This document shows, piece after piece, positions 7,276 to 15,836 of a stretch of 64,000 nucleotides of DNA (its first letter is position 1; every line of letters begins with the position of its first letter). Position numbers and translations under genes: made by a program. This DNA comes from MPNO01 sp965205995 (GTDB lineage: Bacteria; Pseudomonadota; Alphaproteobacteria; MPNO01): NCBI GenBank assembly GCA_965205995.1, contig OZ242200.1, forward strand, positions 1,054,001 to 1,118,000, written 5' to 3'. Under the pieces are notes generated by a model. The model did not search any database, was not told the origin of the DNA, and saw nothing but the letters and a program-made list of their open reading frames with translations.

Positions 7276-9549
7276 GTGTCCCTGATCGGCAAAAGCGTAA
7301 CCCGTCTGGAGGACGGGCCGCTACTGACCGGAAGCGGGCGCTTCGCGGACGACTACAACCTTCCCGGCCAGCTTCACATGCGGGTGGTGCGCTCGCCCTC
7401 GGCGTTCGGCCGCATCGCCGCGATCCGGATCGACGAGGCGCTGGCGATGGCGGGCGTCGTCGCCATCTGGACCGGCGCGGACGTGGCCGACATCCCGCCG
7501 ATCGATTTCCGGCTCTCCCGGGTGGAGGGGCTCGAAGCCTACCGCCAGCCGGTGCTGGCGCAGGGGGTCGTGCGCTATGTCGGCGAGCCGGTGGCGCTGG
7601 TCTTCGCCGAGCAGCGCTATGTCGCCGAGGACGCGGCGGAGGCCGTCGAGGTGGAGATCGAGGAGCAGACCCCCTATCTCGCCTGCACCGAGGCGCCGCC
7701 CGCCTTCCTCCCCGGGCTCGGCTGCGAGGCGGCGCTGGTCGAAAAATACTATGGCGATCTCGACGCCGCCTTCGCCAATGCCGACGACATCCTGGAGCGC
7801 GAATTCGCCGTCGGCCGGCATAGCGGGGTGCCGATCGAGACCCGCGGCGCGCTCGCGCTCTACAACCACGAGCGCGCGCGGATCGAGCTCTACGGCGCGG
7901 CCAAGGTGCCGCATTACAACCGCAATGCGATCGCCGCAATGCTCGGGCTCGGGCGCGACGAGTTGCAGCTCTTCGAGGGCCATGTCGGCGGCGGCTTCGG
8001 CATGCGGGGCGAGCTCTACCCCGAGGACGTGCTGGTCTGCATCGCCGCGACCCGGCTCGGACGGCCGGTCAAGTGGATCGAGGACCGGCGCGAGAACCTG
8101 CTCGCCCTCAACCACTCGCGCGACCAGGTCCACCGGATCCGCGCCGCCATCGATTCGCGCGGCTTCATCCTCGGGCTCGACGACGAGATCTATTCCGACC
8201 AGGGCGCCTATGTGCGGAGCCACGGCGTCACCGTCGTCGACCTCGCGACGGCGATGCTGCCGGGCCCCTATATCATCCCCGCCTACCGCGCCCGCGCCCA
8301 TGTCCGGCTGACCAACAAGACGCCCGCCGGAACCTACCGGGCGCCGGGGCGCTACGAATCGACCTTCGCACGCGAGCGGATGCTCGACGCGGTGGCCGAC
8401 CGCGTCGGGATCGACCGGATCGAAATCCGGCGGCGCAACATGATCCCGGCCGCACACATGCCCTATTCGCGCTATTTCCAGGCGATGGAAACCCCGGTGC
8501 TGCTCGATTCGGGGCTCTACGAAGACCTGCTCGACCGTCTGCTGGAGCGCGTCGAATACCCGAAGCTGCGGGAAGACATCGCGCGGCGCCGCGCGGACGG
8601 CGAATGCGTCGGCCTCGGGATCGGCTATTTCGTCGAGAAGAGCGGCCTCGGCCCGTTCGACGACGTGCGCATCGAGATCGCGCCCGACGGCTCCATCGAG
8701 GTGATCACCGGCGTCGCCTCGGTCGGCCAGGGGGTCGAGACCGTGGTGGCGCAGATCTGCGCCGAAGCACTCGGCGTCGACTACCGCCGGATCACCGTCA
8801 CCCACGGCCAGACCGACCGGATCGAGCGCGGCATGGGCGCCTTCGCCTCGCGGGTAACGGTGATGACCGGCATGGCGACGCATCTCGCGGCGCAGCACCT
8901 CAAGGACGCTTTGCGCCCGGTCGCCGCGCGGCTGCTGCAGACCGGGGAGGACGGGATCGGCTTCGCCGACGGCATGGTGAGCGCAAGCGGGGACGGGCCG
9001 TCGGCGGCGCTCGGCGCGGTCGCGGCGGCGCTCGCCGAGGAACAGGGGAACGCGCGGGCGACCGCCGAGGCGACCTTCGAGGTCGAGCACATGACCTACC
9101 CCTACGGCATCCATCTGGTGCTGCTGGCGATCGACCGCGAGACCTGCGGCATCGAGATCGAGCGCTTCGTCGTCGCCTTCGACATCGGCCGCGCGGTCAA
9201 CCCGATGCTCGTCGAGGGCCAGATCCATGGCGGCGCGGCGCAGGGTCTGGGCGGGGCGCTCTTCGAGGAGTTCCTGTACGACGCGGCCGGCCAGCCGCTG
9301 TCGGCGAGCTTCGTCGACTACCTGATTCCGGGCTCGGAAGAAATTCCGCGGATCGATTCGATGGTGCGAGAGGACGCGCCTTCGGGCACCAACCCGCTCG
9401 GCCTCAAGGGGGCGGGCGAAGCCGGGATCAACGGCGCCGGCGCGGCGGTGGCGGCGGCGATCGACGACGCCATCGGACGCCCCGGCGCGATCGCCCGCCT
9501 GCCGGTGACCCCGGCGCGGCTGTTCGCATTGCTCAACGAGGAGGCATAG
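7276..9549 (+). CDS. Xanthine dehydrogenase-family molybdopterin-binding subunit (second orphan)
   Basis: This 757-residue MoCo subunit has the hammerhead domain at about 15-130, VGGGFGMRGE at 237-246, the TYRAPGRYE loop near 355, and the catalytic Glu in GLKGAGEAG near 715. The start is GTG 7276 and the ribosome site is weak. It is followed with no gap by an SDR gene (TAG ends at 9549, ATG at 9550), so the two form an operon. As with the 903-3293 copy, no FAD or [2Fe-2S] subunit gene is nearby. It probably hydroxylates an N-heterocycle or aldehyde whose product is oxidised by the SDR; this is inferred. Confidence 0.88.
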   Translation: MSLIGKSVTRLEDGPLLTGSGRFADDYNLPGQLHMRVVRSPSAFGRIAAIRIDEALAMAGVVAIWTGADVADIPPIDFRLSRVEGLEAYRQPVLAQGVVRYVGEPVALVFAEQRYVAEDAAEAVEVEIEEQTPYLACTEAPPAFLPGLGCEAALVEKYYGDLDAAFANADDILEREFAVGRHSGVPIETRGALALYNHERARIELYGAAKVPHYNRNAIAAMLGLGRDELQLFEGHVGGGFGMRGELYPEDVLVCIAATRLGRPVKWIEDRRENLLALNHSRDQVHRIRAAIDSRGFILGLDDEIYSDQGAYVRSHGVTVVDLATAMLPGPYIIPAYRARAHVRLTNKTPAGTYRAPGRYESTFARERMLDAVADRVGIDRIEIRRRNMIPAAHMPYSRYFQAMETPVLLDSGLYEDLLDRLLERVEYPKLREDIARRRADGECVGLGIGYFVEKSGLGPFDDVRIEIAPDGSIEVITGVASVGQGVETVVAQICAEALGVDYRRITVTHGQTDRIERGMGAFASRVTVMTGMATHLAAQHLKDALRPVAARLLQTGEDGIGFADGMVSASGDGPSAALGAVAAALAEEQGNARATAEATFEVEHMTYPYGIHLVLLAIDRETCGIEIERFVVAFDIGRAVNPMLVEGQIHGGAAQGLGGALFEEFLYDAAGQPLSASFVDYLIPGSEEIPRIDSMVREDAPSGTNPLGLKGAGEAGINGAGAAVAAAIDDAIGRPGAIARLPVTPARLFALLNEEA

Positions 9550-10308
9550 ATGGGACGACTGGACGGCAAGGCGGCGTTCGTGACCGCGGCCGGCGGCGGC
9601 ATCGCCGGCGCGACGGCACGGCTCTACGCCGCGGAAGGCGCGATGGTGGCCTGCGTCGACATCGTCGAGGAAACGGTCAGGCAGACCGCAGCGGATATCG
9701 AGGCGGCCGGCGGGCGCGCGATCGCGCTGGTCTGCGACGTCACCGACGCCGACGCGGTATCCGCCGCGCTGGAGGAGACGGTCGCGGCGTTCGGCAGGAT
9801 CGACACCGTGTTCGACGCCGCCGCCTATTCCGAAGCCAAACACACGGTCGCCGACATGCCGGTCGAGACCTGGAGGGCGGTGATCGACGTCAACCTGACC
9901 GGCATGTTCATCGTCGCCAAGCTCGCCATCCCCCATCTCAAGGCGGCCGGCGGCGGGACCATCGTGCTGGTGTCCTCGATCTACGGCCATATCGGCGCCA
10001 GCGAGCGCCCCGCCTATTGCGCCTCCAAGGGCGGGGTCAGGATGCTCGCCAAGGCGATCGCCATCGACCACGCGGACGACAACATCCGCGCCAACGCGAT
10101 CCTCCCGGGCCCCATCGAGACCCCGCGCCTCCTGGTCCGCAACGCCTCGATGGACGGGGTGCGCGAACGCCACGGCGCGCGGCTGCTCCAGCACCGCCTC
10201 GGCCAGCCCGACGAGGTGGCGAAGGCGGCGCTCTGGTTGGCGGGCGACGATTCGACCTTCACCTCGGGCTCGGACTTCTTCGTCGACGCGGGCTACACGG
10301 CGATCTAG
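9550..10308 (+). CDS. SDR-family oxidoreductase
   Basis: This 252-residue short-chain dehydrogenase has a glycine-rich nucleotide motif at 12-20 (TAAGGGIAG, a TGxxxGxG variant). DVTDAD at 63-68 matches the adenine-binding site. The catalytic Ser is near 142, with Tyr156 and Lys160 (YCASK). The usual NNAG is replaced by FDAAAY. It is translationally adjacent to the molybdenum hydroxylase gene and likely works on the same pathway. Substrate unknown. Confidence 0.88.
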   Translation: MGRLDGKAAFVTAAGGGIAGATARLYAAEGAMVACVDIVEETVRQTAADIEAAGGRAIALVCDVTDADAVSAALEETVAAFGRIDTVFDAAAYSEAKHTVADMPVETWRAVIDVNLTGMFIVAKLAIPHLKAAGGGTIVLVSSIYGHIGASERPAYCASKGGVRMLAKAIAIDHADDNIRANAILPGPIETPRLLVRNASMDGVRERHGARLLQHRLGQPDEVAKAALWLAGDDSTFTSGSDFFVDAGYTAI

Positions 10309-10376
10309 GGCGAGGCGGTTTGAAGGCGAACGCCCGGCGGGGGTAGACTGGGCGCCGGCAAACGGAGCCCGGGACC

Positions 10377-11167
10377 ATGAACGATCATCTCAGGGACTTG
10401 ATCGACGCGAGCGCGCCGCTCTGGGCCGGCGAGGCGGAAATCGCGCGGACCTATTTCGACTCGCCCGCGCGCAGCGCCGAGACCGACCGGGTCTGGCTCA
10501 AGCGGCAATGCTTCAAGGAGTTCTTCGGCTCGGGATACGGCGAGCCGGAGCACGGCATATTGGTGGAATGGGGCCGCGAAATCATCGAACTGCGCCCCGA
10601 GCTCGACAGCGGGCTCGACCGCCATGAGCTGTTGGAGCGGGTCGAGTCGCTCTACGCCGAGTACCATCATTACTGCCTGTTCGCCGACATATACGACGAG
10701 CTCGGCCCGCCCGGCGCGCCGGCGCTGACGCCCTGCATGTGCGAGAACTGGGCCGAGGGCAAGGCGCTCGACGACTTCCGCCGCGAGATGCGCCGGACCC
10801 ATGGCGCGTTCGGCCAGGCGGCGATGGACTTCACCGAGGGCGGCTACTGCACGCTCTATTCGGAAGGCGCGAAGCTCGCCGGGCGCGGCGGCATCGACGA
10901 CAGGATCGCGACGCGACCTGCCAGCGGGTCTATGACGACGAGGTCGGCCACATGCTGAGGGGCGTGTTCGGGATCGGCGGGCTCGACCCGGCGGAGACCG
11001 ACTGGGCGCTGGCCGGGGAGCTGGTCACCGGCCAGCTTCGACGCCGCGTGCGCATGCGTAACGGCCAGTTCGGCGAGCCGGTTTCCGAGCGCCGCATCGA
11101 GGAAATCTTCGCGGGCGACATCGAGCCGATCGCCTTCGACTACACCCTCGCCGAGCAGGCGGCCTAG
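10377..11167 (+). pseudogene. Unrecognised helical, ferritin-like protein with ExxH motif, frameshifted
   Basis: I do not recognise a named family. The first frame (from ATG 10377) gives an acidic helical protein up to YCTLYSEGAKLAGRGGIDD. The natural continuation, CQRVYDDEVGHMLRG and onward to TAG 11165-11167, is in another frame, with the shift between about 10905 and 10922. The corrected protein would be about 262 residues. The YDDEVGHM segment has an E-x2-H pair and the earlier half has matching Glu/His-rich helices (RRTHGAFGQAAMDF), which suggests a diiron or ferritin-like bundle. The gene follows the SDR in the same direction. Function unknown. Confidence 0.55.
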
Positions 11168-11170
11168 CCG

Positions 11171-12412
11171 TCAGAGCCCGGTCGAGAGGTCCCGGTCGAG
11201 CGCGTTCCGCGCCAGCACCTTGCCGCCCTTGATCACCCAGGCGGGCGGCTGTTGCAGGCGCAGCACGTGCTGCACCGTCGGCGCGGCGAGGACGTTGAAG
11301 TCCGCCTTCGTCCCGACATCGAGACCGTAGCCTTCGAGCCGGAGCGCCTTGGCGGCGTTGACGGTGATGAAATCGAACACCGCCCGGATCTCGTCGGGAT
11401 AGGTCATGTGGCAGGCATGGCAGACATGGGCCGCGACCTCCTGCTGGTCGTTGCGCCCGAACGGATAATAGGGGTCGTTCACGTCGTCCTGCGACGAGAA
11501 CACGTTGGCGCCGAGCTTCCACAAATCCTTGGTGCGAGTCACCCCGCGCCGCATGTTGTTGGTGTCATAGCGCCCCTGCGCCACCAGGCTGATCTGCGGG
11601 TTGGACGAGATCGAGACCCCGGCGTCGCGCACCAAATTCATCACCTTGTGGGCGTGGACCTCGTCATAAGCGGCGAGCGCGCCGCAATGGCTCGCGGAAA
11701 CCCGGCCCTGGTAATTCTCGCGGATGGTCTTGGCGGCGAGATATTCGAGCGAGCGGCTGTTCGAATTGTCGGTGTCATCCACCAGCATGTGGATGTCCTT
11801 GTCGTATTTCCTGGCGAGGTCGAAGCAGATGTCGATATGGGCGCGCGCGTCCTCGTCGAGATACTCGTGCCAGGGCAGCCCGCCGACCACGTCGGCGCCG
11901 ATGCGCATCCCCTCCTCCATCAGCGCGTCGGTGCCGGGGTCGCGGACGATCGCTTCCTGGGGAAAGTCGACCGCCTCGATCTCGACGATCCCGGCGTATT
12001 TCTCACGGAGCGCGATGATCCCTTCGAGCGGCCGCAGCCCGCCGATGGAATCGACATCGGCGAAGACGCGGAACACGGTCGTGCCGTTGAGAATCCCCTC
12101 GTCGATCGCCCGGCTCGCGCGCTCGACGATGTCGTCCACCGTGTAGCTGCGCTTGTGCTCCCAGGTGATCTCCAGGCATTCCTGGAAGCTGTTGGTGAGG
12201 TTCGGCCGCATCACGTCGCCGAGATTGCACTTGTCGAGATGGACATGCCCGTTGACATAGGTCGGCGCGGCGAGCCGGCCCTCGGCGTCGATCTCCAGCT
12301 CCGCGCTGGCCTCGATCCTGCGGTCGATGGCGGCGATCCGGCCGTCCTCGACCGCGATTTCCCACGCACCGTCGCGGTCGAGCAATCGCGCGTTGCGAAC
12401 GATCAGATCCAT
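11171..12412 (-). CDS. Amidohydrolase-superfamily deaminase/hydrolase (cytosine deaminase-like)
   Basis: This 413-residue TIM-barrel amidohydrolase has metal ligands His56 and His58 (NGHVHLDK). Later landmarks match the cytosine deaminase/AtzC branch: GLPWHE, DIHMLVDDTDN, RVSASHCGA and SSQDDVNDPYYPFG (the catalytic Asp region). The C-terminal strand returns to the small beta domain formed with the N-terminus (VIKGGKVLARN). It should act on a cyclic amidine or N-alkyl amide. It is on the minus strand with the cupin gene just upstream (21-nt gap), so the two are one operon. Confidence 0.82.
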   Translation of the reverse strand: MDLIVRNARLLDRDGAWEIAVEDGRIAAIDRRIEASAELEIDAEGRLAAPTYVNGHVHLDKCNLGDVMRPNLTNSFQECLEITWEHKRSYTVDDIVERASRAIDEGILNGTTVFRVFADVDSIGGLRPLEGIIALREKYAGIVEIEAVDFPQEAIVRDPGTDALMEEGMRIGADVVGGLPWHEYLDEDARAHIDICFDLARKYDKDIHMLVDDTDNSNSRSLEYLAAKTIRENYQGRVSASHCGALAAYDEVHAHKVMNLVRDAGVSISSNPQISLVAQGRYDTNNMRRGVTRTKDLWKLGANVFSSQDDVNDPYYPFGRNDQQEVAAHVCHACHMTYPDEIRAVFDFITVNAAKALRLEGYGLDVGTKADFNVLAAPTVQHVLRLQQPPAWVIKGGKVLARNALDRDLSTGL

Positions 12413-12433
12413 GATGCCTCCCCGGCGGGCGCT

Positions 12434-12955
12434 TCAGCCCTTCTTGATCATGCCTTTCCCGTCGAGCTCCAAGCCCGATTCGCGGGCCGCCTCGATAACG
12501 CCTTCGTGCCAGGTCACGCCCGGCGGGGTGCTGCCCTCGATGACCGCCATCAGGACGGCGTAGTCGTCGCCCGCGTTCCTGAAGCCGCGCATCACCCCGG
12601 TCGGCACCGAGATCACGTCGCCCTGCTCGAGGATCACCTCGTGCTCGCCCTCGTCGCCCCAATAGATCGACCAGCGCCCGGTCAGCGGGATGAACACCTC
12701 GATCGTGTCATGGGTATGCAGCGCCGACCCCTTGCCGGGCTCGCAGCCGTTATGGGTGACGGTGAAGCCCTGGGCATCGGCGATCGCCGGCTTGGTGTCG
12801 GGGTCCTCGTTGACCCCGTAGCCGATCATGTTGAAGACGTCGCGGTGGTGGTCCGGGAGCCGGGTATCGAGGAAGGCGACCTTGTTGGGCGCCATGCCGG
12901 CGAAGCGCGCGACCCGCGTCTCCATCTCGGCCTGCGAGAAGCTGCGTGTCTTCAT
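12434..12955 (-). CDS. Cupin domain-containing protein
   Basis: This 173-residue single-cupin protein has motif 1 as GKGSALHTHDTIEVFIPLTG, giving His and Glu metal ligands, and motif 2 as GDVISVPTGVMRGFRN, where the usual second His is replaced. Such cupins can be isomerases, dioxygenase-like enzymes or sensors. It precedes the amidohydrolase gene by 21 nt and is likely cotranscribed with it. No more specific role can be read. Confidence 0.75.
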   Translation of the reverse strand: MKTRSFSQAEMETRVARFAGMAPNKVAFLDTRLPDHHRDVFNMIGYGVNEDPDTKPAIADAQGFTVTHNGCEPGKGSALHTHDTIEVFIPLTGRWSIYWGDEGEHEVILEQGDVISVPTGVMRGFRNAGDDYAVLMAVIEGSTPPGVTWHEGVIEAARESGLELDGKGMIKKG

Positions 12956-13040
12956 CGTCCCATCCCGATTGCGTCCAGCCGCAAGCAGCCTAGCGGGCCG
13001 CCGCCGCCATCCGCAAGCGGGCTTCGGCGCGCCGAGTGGG

Positions 13041-13427
13041 TCAGGGTTCTACGACCCTGACGGACGCATTCCTGGCCAGTCGTATGAAGCGGCGGTCGAA
13101 GGTCAGCATCGCGTCGCACTGCGCGGCGGCGCCCAGATGCAGCGCATCGGCGAAATCCATGCCGCGTTCCGCGTGTTCGAGAGCTCCGGCCAGCAAAGCG
13201 GCATTTTCGACCCGAACCTGTGGAAGCCCCGCAAGAGCGCGTAGGACCCCGACGATTTCATTGGGCGCGTATCCGTATGCGCGGCGGAGCACCCATTCGG
13301 TTTCGAGCAGAACCGTGGTGGGTACGTAGACCCGCTTGGCCTCGATCGCGTCCCGCACCCTCGCGGTCTGATCCGGGCCGTCGCCGGTCAGGTATCGAAC
13401 GACGACATTGGTATCAACCGCCCTCAT
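13041..13427 (-). CDS. PIN-domain ribonuclease toxin, VapC family
   Basis: This 128-residue PIN domain has acidic residues Asp5 (AVDTNVVV), Glu42/44 (LLETEW), Asp in MDFADALH (about 91-94) and Asp in TFDRRF (about 110). VapC toxins cleave tRNA or rRNA in a metal-dependent manner. Its ATG (13427) overlaps the stop of the upstream AbrB-type antitoxin by 14 nt, giving antitoxin-first translational coupling. Confidence 0.87.
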   Translation of the reverse strand: MRAVDTNVVVRYLTGDGPDQTARVRDAIEAKRVYVPTTVLLETEWVLRRAYGYAPNEIVGVLRALAGLPQVRVENAALLAGALEHAERGMDFADALHLGAAAQCDAMLTFDRRFIRLARNASVRVVEP

Positions 13428-13689
13428 GACGCCGTTTCGCTTCCTCGAGAACGGCTTCGTCCATCTCCTCCAAGGATTTGGGCGGGCCCTGCCAGTCGAG
13501 GCAGCCGTAAACGTCCTCGGGCCGGGTCTCCGGGAACATCGGCTCAGGTCTCAACAGCACGCCCTCGGGGGTGCCCTCCACGATCAGCCGCATCCCGGCC
13601 TCCCAACGCAGCGCCTGGCGGATCGCCCTGGGCAGGACGACCTGACCCTTTGTCGAGACAGTGGTGGTGAGCCGTTCGGGCGTCGACAT
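13414..13689 (-). CDS. AbrB/MazE-type antitoxin (VapB)
   Basis: This 91-residue antitoxin has an N-terminal swapped-hairpin AbrB domain (TTVSTKGQVVLPRAIRQAL, about residues 8-28) that binds DNA. Its acidic C-terminal tail (EEMDEAVLEEAKRR) should wrap the toxin. The ATG at 13689 starts right at the domain; a longer 5' extension to 13770 lacks family sequence and was rejected. It pairs with the overlapping VapC gene and should repress its own promoter. Confidence 0.85.
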   Translation of the reverse strand: MSTPERLTTTVSTKGQVVLPRAIRQALRWEAGMRLIVEGTPEGVLLRPEPMFPETRPEDVYGCLDWQGPPKSLEEMDEAVLEEAKRRHEGG

Positions 13690-13794
13690 CGCGATCTGCC
13701 TGCAAAAGTCCGCGTAAGCTGAAGGTAAGATAATACCTATGACTTCCGGAGCCAAGGACGCCGGTTGCATTCGCCCGCGGCGGCGCGTCGATGC

Positions 13795-15006
13795 TCAGAT
13801 CTGTTGCGAGGCGGCGGGAAGGCCGAGCAGGGTTCTTCCGTAGACCGCGCCGGTCGCATCCCAGGCGAGGCTGATATGTTTCGCCGCCGCGTGGACGTCG
13901 CGCCACGCGCGCTGCAAGCGGTTCTCCAGGAACAACCCCTGTCCGCCGACCGAGTCGAAGAGGAGGTCGACCGCGCGGGCCGAAAGGCGGACGGCGTAGC
14001 TCAAATTGCCCTTGTTGCGCGCGCGGAGGGCTTCGTCCTGGATGCGCCCGGCCCGCGCGGCCTCCATGATCTCCCGGCAGTCGCGTTCGACCAGAAGCGT
14101 CGCCGCATCGACATTCGCGGCGGCCTCCGCGACCCGAAGCTGGATCGACTGGTATCCCGACATCGGCGACGAGCCGGAAAGCGCGGCACCCCGCGTCCTG
14201 CGGACGCCGATGGTCTCGCGATAATCCTCGAGCGCGCCGATGGCGGCGCCGATCGCCGGCGCCGAGAGACAGATCGACACCGCGGCAAAGAACGGGACGC
14301 GGAAAAGCGCGCCGTCATTCGCCGCGGCGCCGGGCGGTGCGCCGGAATTCGCCTCGGCGAAGCTCAGGAAACGATGGCCGGGCACGAACCGGTCGTCGAC
14401 GCGGGCGTTCTTGCTCCCCGTTCCTTCAAGACCGACGACATGCCAGTTGTCCTCGACCTCGTAGTCCGCGGCCGGCACCAGAAAGAGCCCCACATCGCGC
14501 GGCGCGGCGTCCGGGCCGTCCGCGATCCGCCCGCCGAGGATCGACCACCGGCTGTTGTCGATCCCGCTGCAGAACATCCACCGCCCGCTCAGCCGGAAAC
14601 CGCCCTCGACCGGGACGGCAAGCCCGGTCGGGGCGAATGACGATGCCGCGAGCACGCCGGGATCGGGACCCCAGACGTCGTCCTGCGCCTCGGGCGCGAA
14701 CAGCCCGATCGACCAGGAATGCTGCATGCCGGTGCTGTAGACCCAGCCGGTCGAACCGCAGCCCGAGCCGACCGCGGCGGCGATGCGGAAGAAGTCGTCC
14801 CAGCCGAGCTCGAAGCCGCCGAAGCGCCGCGGCAGCAGCACGCGGTAGAGATCGGCCGCGCGCAGGCGATCCACGATTTCGTCGGGGATCCGCCGCAGCC
14901 CTGCGACTTCCGCCTGGCGGTCGCGCAGAACCGGTACCAGAGCGCGGGCGCGCTCGATCAGGTCTCCCGCGGATACCGCCCCCGCGGGGGCGGCGCCCTC
15001 ATCCAT
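13795..15006 (-). CDS. Acyl-CoA dehydrogenase-fold flavin monooxygenase (group D, HsaA/DszC-like)
   Basis: This 403-residue protein has the acyl-CoA dehydrogenase fold but resembles the flavin-dependent monooxygenase branch. The N-terminal helical domain carries RIPDEIVDRLRAADLYRVLLP, and the central region has GSGCGSTGWVYS and SGRWMFCSGID. The C-terminal helices (DAATLLVERDCREIM, GGQGLFLENRLQRAWRDVHA) match HsaA/HpaB-like oxygenases. These use reduced flavin from a separate reductase to hydroxylate phenols or related rings. No reductase gene is adjacent. The GST gene lies 28 nt upstream on the same strand, so the two are probably cotranscribed. Confidence 0.75.
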   Translation of the reverse strand: MDEGAAPAGAVSAGDLIERARALVPVLRDRQAEVAGLRRIPDEIVDRLRAADLYRVLLPRRFGGFELGWDDFFRIAAAVGSGCGSTGWVYSTGMQHSWSIGLFAPEAQDDVWGPDPGVLAASSFAPTGLAVPVEGGFRLSGRWMFCSGIDNSRWSILGGRIADGPDAAPRDVGLFLVPAADYEVEDNWHVVGLEGTGSKNARVDDRFVPGHRFLSFAEANSGAPPGAAANDGALFRVPFFAAVSICLSAPAIGAAIGALEDYRETIGVRRTRGAALSGSSPMSGYQSIQLRVAEAAANVDAATLLVERDCREIMEAARAGRIQDEALRARNKGNLSYAVRLSARAVDLLFDSVGGQGLFLENRLQRAWRDVHAAAKHISLAWDATGAVYGRTLLGLPAASQQI

Positions 15007-15034
15007 CGATCCCGGCCGGGCGCGGCAACCCGGC

Positions 15035-15733
15035 CTACTCCGCGGCCGCGGTCCCGGCGTCGAGGAAGCGGGCGACGTAGAACTCCCGCCTGATCAGGTT
15101 CGCCGCGAACTCGTCCTCGAAATGCGAGACCACCGAGCCGGTCACCAGCTCCTCGGCGAGCAGCGCGTCCGACCATGCCTTGACCCGCGGGAAGGCATCC
15201 AGAAGCCCGGTCGCGAGGAAGCGTTCGGCGAAGGCGAAGCGCTGGAAGAACGGCGCATAGGCCGCATCGACGAGGCACAGCGTCTCGCCGTTGAAGAACG
15301 GGCCGTCATTGCCGCGCTCGCGCCCGATCGCCTCTTCGAGGCGCGCCACCCGCTTGGGGGCCTGGGCCAGCCCCTCGGCCATCGCCTCCGGGGTCTTGGT
15401 GTAGTAGACGCCCATCAGCGCCTTGGCGAAATCCGGGGTGAAGTCGGTCCACGCCCGGTTGCGGGCGCGCTTCACCGGATCCTCCGGGTGGAGCCGGGGC
15501 GGCACCATCTCGTCGAGGAACTCGGCGATCGCGTTGGATTCGTAGAGCGGCTGATCGTCGACGACGAGCACCGGCACCTTGCCGTGCGGCGAGATCTTCA
15601 GGAACCAGTCGGGCTTCTCGCGAAGATTGATGTAGGTTACGTCGAACTCGACCTGTTTGGCGCGCATTAGGATCACGGCGCGCTGCACCCAGGGTCAGGT
15701 GAACGAGCTGATCAGGTGATACTTCTTGGTCAT
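15035..15733 (-). CDS. Glutathione S-transferase with in-frame TGA at the catalytic Cys codon (candidate selenoprotein)
   Basis: From ATG 15733 (GGAG upstream) the frame reads MTKKYHLISSFT, then TGA (15697-15695, codon 13), then PWVQRAVILMRAKQ and a full GST to the stop at 15035. Reading through gives 232 residues, the normal GST length. The thioredoxin-like domain has GKVPVLVVDDQPLYESNAIAEFLDE (about 50-75) and a helical C-terminal domain follows. The TGA replaces the Cys of the CPxxQR motif used catalytically in omega/CLIC-type GSTs. A GCGCGC stem with a 12-nt loop begins 11 nt after the TGA. The choices are selenocysteine insertion, or a nonsense mutation or error with reinitiation at GTG 15688. 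The rest of the frame is undamaged. Confidence 0.7.
15660..15694 (-). promoter_or_regulatory. SECIS-like stem-loop after the in-frame TGA
   Basis: On the minus strand the TGA is followed by 11 nt, then GCGCGC (15683-15678), a 12-nt loop CGTGATCCTAAT, and GCGCGC (15665-15660). A lower stem CCTG/CAGG can also form. Bacterial SECIS elements lie just after the UGA with an upper stem about 11 nt away and a G in the first loop positions, as here. GC-rich sequence forms hairpins easily, so this is suggestive only. Confidence 0.4.
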
Positions 15734-15836
15734 TCGGTGTCTCCGTCGGGGACCTTGAGCGGCCCAGACCGAAAGATAGGGCGCGTGCGCATCCCGGTCA
15801 AAACAGCCGATCGCGCGGCGGGCGCGCGCCGGGCGG

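Noticed and set aside
7321..10194. A 957-codon antisense open frame opposite the molybdenum hydroxylase and SDR genes
   Set aside because: No domains; low-complexity Arg/Asp/Gly composition typical of a GC shadow.
15695..15697. UGA read as tryptophan genetic code (recoding of all TGA)
   Set aside because: Many genes in the window end in TGA at the expected family C-terminus, so TGA is a normal stop here.
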